Assembly: GCF_003696345.1 (NCBI RefSeq)
Contig: NZ_RFLX01000001.1
Coordinates: 587,688-651,687 of the forward strand
Reading direction: 5' to 3'
From: Teichococcus wenyumeiae
Lineage (GTDB): Bacteria; Pseudomonadota; Alphaproteobacteria; Acetobacterales; Acetobacteraceae
DNA length: 64,000 nt
A program made the position numbers and the translations under genes. The notes under the pieces are model-generated. The model made no database searches, was not told the origin of the DNA, and saw nothing but the letters and a program-made list of their open reading frames with translations. Positions 58,173-64,000 of this stretch are shown piece after piece. Within the stretch, counting starts at the first letter, position 1. The number at the start of each line of letters is the position of its first letter.

Positions 58173-58589
58173 ATGACCCAGCTGAGCCTTTCCGACCTGT
58201 CGGAGAAGATGCGTGACATCGACATCGCCATGCTCTCCACCCATGCCGAGGACGGCTCCATCGCCAGCCGGCCGATGAGCAACAACGGCCAAGTGGAGTA
58301 CCAGGGTGACTCCTATTACTTCGCCATGGAGGACACCCACACGGTGGGCGAGATCCGCCGCAACCCGAAGGTGTCGCTGACCTTCCAGGGCAGCCAGGCC
58401 TTTTCCGTCGCCGTGGAAGGCATGGGCGAGATCATCCAGGACAAGGCGGCGTTCAAGGCGCATTGGACGCCCGACATCGACAAGTGGTTCCCCCAGGGCA
58501 TCGACACGCCGGGCCTGGCGATGATCAAGGTCCATGCCACCCGCATCCACTACTGGAACGGCGCCGATGGCGGCGAGGTGAAGGTCTGA
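58173..58589 (+). CDS. Pyridoxamine 5'-phosphate oxidase-like general stress protein
   Basis: 138 residues. The split-barrel pattern [41 protein letters not shown] and GKAAF-like linkers belong to the small flavin-binding general stress family (GS26-like) of the PPOx superfamily. These bind FMN or FAD and respond to stress; enzyme activity is usually unknown. ATG at 58173 has GGAG upstream. A stand-alone gene between ung and rph. Confidence 0.87.
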   Translation: MTQLSLSDLSEKMRDIDIAMLSTHAEDGSIASRPMSNNGQVEYQGDSYYFAMEDTHTVGEIRRNPKVSLTFQGSQAFSVAVEGMGEIIQDKAAFKAHWTPDIDKWFPQGIDTPGLAMIKVHATRIHYWNGADGGEVKV

Positions 58590-58663
58590 CCGTCCCTGGT
58601 TTGACAGCGGCGGCGCCCGAGGGGCATTCCTCCGCCCCTTCACGGCCAGACACTGGAGCTGCC

Positions 58664-59380
58664 ATGCGTCCCTCGGGCCGCGCCGCCGACGCGCTGCGCA
58701 CTGTTATCCTGGAACCCGGCGCCGCCCGCCATGCCGAGGGCTCCTGCCGCATCCGCATGGGCCTGACGGAAGTGCTCTGCACCGCCAGCGTCGAGGGCCG
58801 CGTCCCCGGCTTCCTGCGCGGCAAGGGCGAGGGCTGGGTGACGGCCGAATACGGCATGCTGCCCCGCGCCACCCACAAGCGTGGGGAGCGCGAGGCCGCC
58901 CGCGGCCGGCAATCCGGCCGCACCCAGGAGATCCAGCGCCTGATCGGCCGCAGCCTGCGCGCCGTGGTGGACCGCAAGGCCATGGGCGAGATGACCATCA
59001 CGCTCGACTGCGACGTGCTGACCGCCGATGGCGGCACCCGCTGCGCCGCCATCACCGGCGCCTGGGTGGCGCTGCACCTGGCCTTCGAGCATTGCATCAG
59101 CAAGCGCGTGCTGGCCCGCAACCCCATCACCGGCCAGGTCGCCGCCGTCTCCTGCGGGCTGTGGGACAACGAGCCGGTGCTGGACCTCGACTATGCCGAG
59201 GACAGCGCCGCCCAGGCCGATGCCAATTTCGTCCTGACCGGCGCCGGCGGCATCGTGGAAGTCCAGGCCACCGCCGAGGGCACGCCCTTTTCCGAGGCGC
59301 AACTGTTGGGCCTGATGGCCCTGGCGAAGAAAGGCACGGCGGAACTCTTCGCCGCGCAGAGGGAGGCCATCGGCGCATGA
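58664..59380 (+). CDS. rph: Ribonuclease PH
   Basis: 238 residues. Phosphorolytic 3'-exoribonuclease that trims tRNA 3' ends. The start [14 protein letters not shown], then [54 protein letters not shown] and [19 protein letters not shown] follow the family closely. Start ATG 58664 has GGAG; the longer frame is a shadow of the previous gene. The stop overlaps the rdgB start (ATGA), the common rph-rdgB pairing. Confidence 0.97.
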   Translation: MRPSGRAADALRTVILEPGAARHAEGSCRIRMGLTEVLCTASVEGRVPGFLRGKGEGWVTAEYGMLPRATHKRGEREAARGRQSGRTQEIQRLIGRSLRAVVDRKAMGEMTITLDCDVLTADGGTRCAAITGAWVALHLAFEHCISKRVLARNPITGQVAAVSCGLWDNEPVLDLDYAEDSAAQADANFVLTGAGGIVEVQATAEGTPFSEAQLLGLMALAKKGTAELFAAQREAIGA

Positions 59381-59994
59381 GCACGCATCGCAAGCTGACC
59401 GAGGAAACCGTCGTCCTGGCCAGCCACAATGCCGGCAAGGTGCGGGAGAACGCCGCCCTGCTGGCGGAATACGGCGTGACCATCATCAGCGCCGGCGACC
59501 TCGGCCTGCCGGTGCCGGAGGAGACGGAGACCACCTTCCTTGGCAATGCCACGCTGAAGGCCCTGGCCGCCGCCCGTGCCTCCGGCATGGTGGCCCTGGC
59601 CGATGACAGCGGCTTTTCCGTCGCGGCGCTGGACGGCGCCCCCGGCGTCCATACCGCCGACTGGGCCGAGCAGCCGGGCGGTGGCCGCGACTATGCCGCC
59701 GCCATGGCCAAGGTGGAGAAGCTGGCCCGCCACGGCACCGACCGCGGCGCCTGGTTCACCTGCGCCCTGGTGCTGGCCTGGCCCGATGGCCACACGGAAG
59801 GCTTCGAGGGCCGCTGCCCCGGCACCTGGGTCTGGCCACCGCGCGGCGAGGCCGGCTTCGGCTACGACCCGATGTTCCAGCCGGAGGGGATGACACAGAC
59901 CTTCGCGGAAATGGACCCGGCGGAGAAGCACCGCATCAGCCACCGGGCACGGGCCTTCGCGATGCTGGCGGAAGGCTGTCTCGTCAGGCGGTGA
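59377..59994 (+). CDS. rdgB: RdgB/HAM1 non-canonical purine NTP pyrophosphatase
   Basis: 205 residues. Hydrolyses dITP, XTP and similar nucleotides to keep the pool clean. [17 protein letters not shown] is the N-terminal substrate loop, then [25 protein letters not shown] with the metal-binding Asp pair, and [13 protein letters not shown] followed by [15 protein letters not shown] overlap with rph. A family B repeat follows the stop. Confidence 0.97.
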   Translation: MSTHRKLTEETVVLASHNAGKVRENAALLAEYGVTIISAGDLGLPVPEETETTFLGNATLKALAAARASGMVALADDSGFSVAALDGAPGVHTADWAEQPGGGRDYAAAMAKVEKLARHGTDRGAWFTCALVLAWPDGHTEGFEGRCPGTWVWPPRGEAGFGYDPMFQPEGMTQTFAEMDPAEKHRISHRARAFAMLAEGCLVRR

Positions 59995-60223
59995 GGACGG
60001 GCCAGGGGCGCTGCCCCTGGACCCCGCCGGGGTGGAAAGTCCACCCCGGACCCCGCTTCAAGTTTTCATAGAAAAGGCCACGCGGGCTGGGGCCGCAGTC
60101 GCCGGAGGTCCATGACCTCCGGCGGAACCGGCCTGCCGCTAAACTGATGGCGGGGTCCGGGGTGACCCTGTCACCCCGGCGGGGAAGTCCAGAAGGGGCG
60201 GCGCCCCTTCTGGCCCTGGCCTG
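59995..60223. repeat. Family B palindrome cluster between convergent rdgB and rsmI (B6, B7 and a middle unit)
   Basis: Plus-strand unit after rdgB: CCAGGGGC/GCCCCTGG (60002-60020) and CCGGGGTGG/CCACCCCGG (60027-60049). Middle hairpin GCCGGAGGTC/GACCTCCGGC (60101-60123), identical to the one at 13338. Minus-strand unit after rsmI: CCAGAAGGGGC/GCCCCTTCTGG (60189-60213) and CCGGGGTGAC/GTCACCCCGG (60157-60179). Same architecture as 13231-13446, and the segments around the middle hairpin are also alike. Confidence 0.8.
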
Positions 60224-61192
60224 TTATCCTTGTTCTTCCCGCAGTTCCAGCGCCCGCGCATAGACCTGCTTGCGCGGCAGGCCGGTCGCCGCCGCCACCA
60301 GGGCCGCCGCGTCCCGCAGGCTTTCCCCGGTGGCGAGTGCCGCGCGCAGGCGGGTGTCCAACTCGTCCTCGCCGGCGGTGGCGTCTTCCTCCGGCGGTCC
60401 CACCACCAGGGCGATCTCGCCGCGCGGCGCGTGTTCGGCGTAATAGGTGGCCAGTTCCGGCAGCGGGCCGCGCCGCACTTCCTCGAAGCGCTTGGTCAGT
60501 TCCCGCGTCACGGCGGCGGGGCGGGGGCCGAGGGCCTCGGCCAGGGCGGCGAGGGTTTCCGCCAGCCGGTGCGGTGCCTCGTAGAAGACCAGCGTGGCGG
60601 AAAGCCCGGCGCGTTCGGCGGCGCGCAGCTTGGCCAGCTCGGCGGCGCGGGCGGCGGCGCGGGGCGGCAGGAAGCCCAGGAACAGGAAGGGGTGCGGCGG
60701 CAGGCCGGAGAGGGTCAGCGCCATCACCGCCGCATTGGGGCCGGGGATGGCGGAGATCTCCACCCCCGCCGCGATGGCGGCGCGCACCAGGCGGTAGCCG
60801 GGGTCGCTCATCAGCGGCGTGCCTGCATCCGAAACCAGAGCGAGGCGTTTACCTTCCGCCATCCGCGCCAGCAGGCGGGGGGTGGCCTGGTCTTCGTTGT
60901 GATCATGCAGCGGCGTCAGGGGGGCTGAAATTCCGTGCCTTGCCAGCAGGGGGGCGGTAACCCTGGTGTCCTCGCACAGGATCGCGTCGGCTTCCCGCAA
61001 GGTGGCCACGGCGCGGGGCGAGAGGTCGCCGAGGTTGCCGATCGGCGTCGAGACCAGGATAAGTCCGGGCCGGCTGCGGCCGGACGGGTCATTCAGGCCG
61101 GATGAGCCCCCTGGCGGGGCATCCGGTGGAGGGGAGGTTGGCGTTGCGCTTCCAGTGGTCGGCTGGTCCTTTGGGGGATCGTCCTGTGGCAC
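60224..61192 (-). CDS. rsmI: 16S rRNA (cytidine-2'-O)-methyltransferase RsmI
   Basis: 322 residues with GTG at 61192. LILVSTPIGNLGDLSPRA, ILCEDTRVTAPLL, SDAGTPLMSDPG and IPGPNAAVMAL are the classic RsmI (YraL) motifs; the C-terminus TGLPRKQVYARALEL is also typical. Methylates C1402 of 16S rRNA with the RsmH partner. About 35 residues of Pro/Ser-rich sequence precede the conserved start, and the frame is open even further. The divergent LppC-like gene starts at nearly the same base, so the true starts deserve checking. Confidence 0.9.
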   Translation of the reverse strand: MPQDDPPKDQPTTGSATPTSPPPDAPPGGSSGLNDPSGRSRPGLILVSTPIGNLGDLSPRAVATLREADAILCEDTRVTAPLLARHGISAPLTPLHDHNEDQATPRLLARMAEGKRLALVSDAGTPLMSDPGYRLVRAAIAAGVEISAIPGPNAAVMALTLSGLPPHPFLFLGFLPPRAAARAAELAKLRAAERAGLSATLVFYEAPHRLAETLAALAEALGPRPAAVTRELTKRFEEVRRGPLPELATYYAEHAPRGEIALVVGPPEEDATAGEDELDTRLRAALATGESLRDAAALVAAATGLPRKQVYARALELREEQG

Positions 61193-62409
61193 GTCGTGGT
61201 ACTCCCTCGGGGACCTGGAGGCGGACGCGCCGCCTCCTGCTGTCATTCGGTGCCCTTGTGGCGCTGTCCGCCTGCGCGCAGCAAGTCCCCGCACCTTACT
61301 ATGGTGGCGTGGCGCCGCTGCCGCAGGGCCAGGCGCTGCCGCCGGAGCCGCAGCGCGCCAAGGTGGCGCTGCTGCTGCCGCTGACCGGCAGCAATGCCCA
61401 GCTTGGCCAGGCGATGCTGAACGCGGCGCAGCTCGCGCTTTTCGAGCAGGGCTCGCCGGGCTTTGAATTCGTCCCCCGCGATACCGGCAGCACGGCGCAG
61501 GGCGCCGCCGAGGCCGCGCGCGCCGCCATCGCCGGCGGGGCGCGGGTGCTGGTGGGGCCGCTGACGGCGGGCGAGACCGCCGCCGCCGCCGCACCGGCGC
61601 GCGCCGCCGGGGTGCCGATGCTGCCTTTCACCAATGACGCCAACCAGGCCTCGGCCTCCGTCTGGCCGCTGGGCATCACGCCGCGGCAGCAGATGCGCCG
61701 GCTGGTGGCGGGCGCGCATGCCCAGGGGGCGCAGCGCTTTGCCCTGGCCGCGCCCTCCGGCGCCTTCGGACAGCAGCTGGCGGATGGGCTGCGGAGCGCG
61801 GCCTCCGACCTCGGCCTGCCGCCGCCCACCATCATCACCTATCCGGCGGCGGCGGCGGCAAGCCTCGCGGCCCGGGACGTGGCACAGAAGCTGGCGCCTT
61901 CCGAGGCCACGGCCTCTCCCATCGCGCCGCAGGGCGGCGCCGCGGCGGACCTGCTGATCCTGGGCGAGAGCGGCGCGCGGGCGCGGGACTTCGCCGCCGG
62001 GCTGGCCGAGTCCGGCATGCCGGTGCCGAAGCTGGCCGGCACTATCCTCTGGGCCACCGACCCCTCGCTGGCCCAGGTGCCGGCGCTGGCCGGCGCCTGG
62101 TATCCGGGCCCCGACCCCGCGGCCCATGCGCAGTTCGAGAGCCGCTTCCAAGCCGCCTTCGGCACCACGCCGAGCCGCGTGGTGGGCGTGGCCTATGACG
62201 CGGCGGCCATTGCCGCGCGGGCGATGCGCGGCCAGCCGGATGCGGTGCCGCCGATGCCGGTGGGCGAACTGGTCCTGGGCGCCGATGGCGCGCTGCGGCT
62301 GGGCCAGAATGGCGAGGTGCAGCGGGCGCTGGCCGTCTTCGCGCTGACGCCGGGCGTGGAGGGGCAGGTGGTGCAGCCAGCCGACATGCCGGGCTCCGTC
62401 GGCTTCTGA
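61186..62409 (+). CDS. LppC/LpoA-like lipoprotein with periplasmic binding fold
   Basis: About 407 residues. The signal LLLSFGALVALSACAQ has a lipobox (LSAC), so the mature protein is lipid-anchored. The remainder is a type 1 periplasmic binding fold: VALLLPLTGSNAQLGQAMLNAAQLAL, VLVGPLTAGET, VPMLPFTNDANQ. LpoA/LppC homologues stimulate PBP1A in gammaproteobacteria; alphaproteobacterial members sit beside rsmI, as here. GTG at 61186 is my choice; an ATG-started longer form would overlap rsmI. Whether it activates a PBP is inference. Confidence 0.82.
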   Translation: MARRGTPSGTWRRTRRLLLSFGALVALSACAQQVPAPYYGGVAPLPQGQALPPEPQRAKVALLLPLTGSNAQLGQAMLNAAQLALFEQGSPGFEFVPRDTGSTAQGAAEAARAAIAGGARVLVGPLTAGETAAAAAPARAAGVPMLPFTNDANQASASVWPLGITPRQQMRRLVAGAHAQGAQRFALAAPSGAFGQQLADGLRSAASDLGLPPPTIITYPAAAAASLAARDVAQKLAPSEATASPIAPQGGAAADLLILGESGARARDFAAGLAESGMPVPKLAGTILWATDPSLAQVPALAGAWYPGPDPAAHAQFESRFQAAFGTTPSRVVGVAYDAAAIAARAMRGQPDAVPPMPVGELVLGADGALRLGQNGEVQRALAVFALTPGVEGQVVQPADMPGSVGF

Positions 62410-62426
62410 TGTCACAAAACGGACAC
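62409..62426 (+). promoter_or_regulatory. Possible Pho box upstream of the phoR-type kinase
   Basis: ATGTCAC-AAAA-CGGACAC: two imperfect 7-base repeats with a 4-base AT centre, the PhoB operator layout (consensus CTGTCAC-type halves), starting within the LppC stop codon and 80 bases before the kinase start. The second half is a weak match. Autoregulation of phoR in this way is common, but the fit here is moderate. Confidence 0.35.
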
Positions 62427-62505
62427 GCGAAAGCGGCGGCGTGACCCGCTTTGCTGGCGCGCCGCCTGGAGTCCTGGGCGCGCCAGGGGAGGAATAGGGT
62501 TCCGC

Positions 62506-63900
62506 ATGCCTCAGAGTGAGACGCCGCCATTGTCCTGGGGGCGTGTTCTGGCCTCCGCCACCCTGATGGGCGGGGTGCCGGTGCTGGTTTTCCTGGGCTT
62601 CGGTGCCGCCGGGGCGCTGAGGCCGGCGCTGGCGCTGCTGGGGGCGGGGCTGTCCGCGCTGGCGGCGCTGGCTGTCTCGGCGCTGTGGCTGAGCAGCCTG
62701 GCGCGGCTTTCCGCCGTGCTGCGCCGGGCGCTGGACGGCCGGGGCGAGGAACCGGTGCCCGCCAGCCTGCCCCTGCTGCCGGCGATGCGCGACATGGCCG
62801 AGACCACGGCGCGGCTGGCCCGCAGCCTGGATGAGCGCGGCGCCCTGGTGGGCCGCCTGCGTCGCGCCGATGCCGCCATCCTGGAAAGCCTGCCCGACCC
62901 CCTGCTGGTGCTGGCCGAGGACCGCACCGCATTGCGCGCCAACCGCGCGGCGCGGCGGCTCTTTGGTGTGCCGGAGGCGGATGCGCGGCCTTTATCCGGA
63001 GACACCGGCGCGCTGCTGCGCCACCCCGCCCTGGCCGGCGCGGTGGACCGCGCCCTGGCCGAAGGCAGCGTGCAGACCGCCGATCTGGTGCTGCCCGTGC
63101 CCATCGCGCGGGAGCTGGCGGTGCAGGTCATCCCGCTCGACCCGCCGCTGGCCGATGGCGGCCGGCTGATCGTGCAGCTGGTGGACCGGACGCGGGAGCG
63201 AGCGGTGGAGCGGATGCGCGCCGATTTCGTGGCCAATGCCAGCCACGAGCTGCGCACCCCCCTGGCCAGCCTGATCGGCTTCATCGAGACCCTGCGCGGC
63301 CCGGCGGAGGACGACCCGGATGCGCGCCGCCGCTTCCTGGGCATCATGGCCGAGCAGTCCGAGCGGATGCGGCGGCTGATCGACGATCTGCTGGGTCTGT
63401 CGCGCATCGAGCTGCAGGAGCATCAGGCCCCGACCGGTGAGGTGCCGCTGGCGGCCCTGGCGCGTTCCGAGGCCGAGGCCCTGGGGCCCATCCTGGCGGC
63501 GCGGCAGGTATCGCTGGACCTGTCCCTGGATGACGCGGCGCTCGCCGCCCCGGCGGACCCCGGGCAGTTGGGCCAGGTGCTGCGCAACCTGCTGGAGAAC
63601 GCGGTGCGTCACGGGCGGCAGGGCGGCAGGGTGCGCCTGACGGTGCTGCGGGCGGAAGGCGCCCGGCCCGGCGTGGTGCTGGAAGTGAGCGATGACGGCC
63701 CCGGCATCCCGCGCGAGCATATCCCGCGCCTGACGGAGCGTTTCTACCGCGTGGACAAGGGCCGCTCCCGCAGCGCGGGCGGCACCGGCCTGGGGCTGGC
63801 GATCGTGAAGCACATCGTCAACCGGCACCGCGGGCAGTTGGTGATCGAGAGCGAGGAAGGCTCGGGCGCGACTTTCCGGGTGTGGCTGCCATCTTCCTGA
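62506..63900 (+). CDS. phoR: PhoR-type sensor histidine kinase
   Basis: 464 residues. Two N-terminal membrane helices (about 16-37 and 40-65), a PAS-like region (120-220), the HisKA domain with FVANASHELRTPL (H247) and an ATPase domain (NLLENAVRHG, DDGPGIP, GGTGLGLAIVKHIV). It is the layout of PhoR kinases, which phosphorylate PhoB under phosphate limitation. ATG at 62506 has GGGGAGGAA upstream. The expected pst-phoU-phoB genes would lie beyond the right edge; 63901-64000 shows no gene. Confidence 0.85.
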   Translation: MPQSETPPLSWGRVLASATLMGGVPVLVFLGFGAAGALRPALALLGAGLSALAALAVSALWLSSLARLSAVLRRALDGRGEEPVPASLPLLPAMRDMAETTARLARSLDERGALVGRLRRADAAILESLPDPLLVLAEDRTALRANRAARRLFGVPEADARPLSGDTGALLRHPALAGAVDRALAEGSVQTADLVLPVPIARELAVQVIPLDPPLADGGRLIVQLVDRTRERAVERMRADFVANASHELRTPLASLIGFIETLRGPAEDDPDARRRFLGIMAEQSERMRRLIDDLLGLSRIELQEHQAPTGEVPLAALARSEAEALGPILAARQVSLDLSLDDAALAAPADPGQLGQVLRNLLENAVRHGRQGGRVRLTVLRAEGARPGVVLEVSDDGPGIPREHIPRLTERFYRVDKGRSRSAGGTGLGLAIVKHIVNRHRGQLVIESEEGSGATFRVWLPSS

Positions 63901-64000
63901 AGGTTGCGTTGGGTTGGTGGTGCTGGCGGATTTTTTTATGATCGGGTGTTGACCCTGGGGTCTGGGGTAGATATTTACGGCCTCCCGCTGCTGAGCAGTT

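Overview
The window is very GC-rich DNA (roughly 70% by eye) with densely packed genes and few long gaps. Gene content and protein style point to an alphaproteobacterium, most likely an Acetobacteraceae member of the Roseomonas type. Supporting hints are the PhoR-type kinase, the RF2 gene without a frameshift, many Tat-like binding proteins, a complete branched-chain-type ABC operon, and families of GC-rich palindromes after stop codons. The genus is inferred; no rRNA is present to confirm it.

Left part (1-31.9 kb), mostly core metabolism: the 3' end of an EVE-domain gene and a small Rieske protein; a glgC-glgA-glgP glycogen operon on the minus strand, divergent from acs; an exported-looking SDR; a flavin reductase, peptide-type binding protein and class III aminotransferase; DedA and an ArnT-like glycosyltransferase; RsmB; a ModA-like binding protein; a TonB receptor plus FepB-like binding protein behind a Fur-box-like palindrome; a DapA-family aldolase; a ClC channel remnant with a large internal in-frame deletion; SWIB protein; tRNA-Ala(CGC); yggT-DUF167-folD; and a class A PBP coupled to a small degenerate histidine-kinase-like protein.

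Middle part (31.9-46.3 kb) is an accessory surface-glycan island with lower GC, long gaps and mostly single genes: a divergent GpsA (glycerol-3-phosphate), a LicD-type phosphotransferase with a beta-sandwich-like N-terminus, a secreted glycoside hydrolase, two different pyruvyl-transferase-family proteins, an unknown possible glycosyltransferase, a GT2-GT4 double glycosyltransferase coupled to a 536-residue unknown protein, and a TagD glycerol-3-phosphate cytidylyltransferase. GpsA, TagD and LicD together suggest CDP-glycerol synthesis and glycerol-phosphate decoration of a glycan, a teichoic-acid-like chemistry that would be unusual in an alphaproteobacterium. This is my best candidate for an undescribed system.

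Right part (46.5-64 kb) returns to core functions: a five-gene Liv-type ABC operon; PBP1A; an OafA-type acyltransferase with an SGNH domain; prfB and ung; a flavin-binding stress protein; rph-rdgB; rsmI divergent from an LppC-like lipoprotein; and a PhoR-type sensor kinase behind a possible Pho box. Two families of near-identical palindromes occur just after stop codons across the core parts, oriented with the gene they follow, and probably act as terminators or mRNA 3' ends. They are absent from the glycan island, where the terminator-like hairpins are all different.
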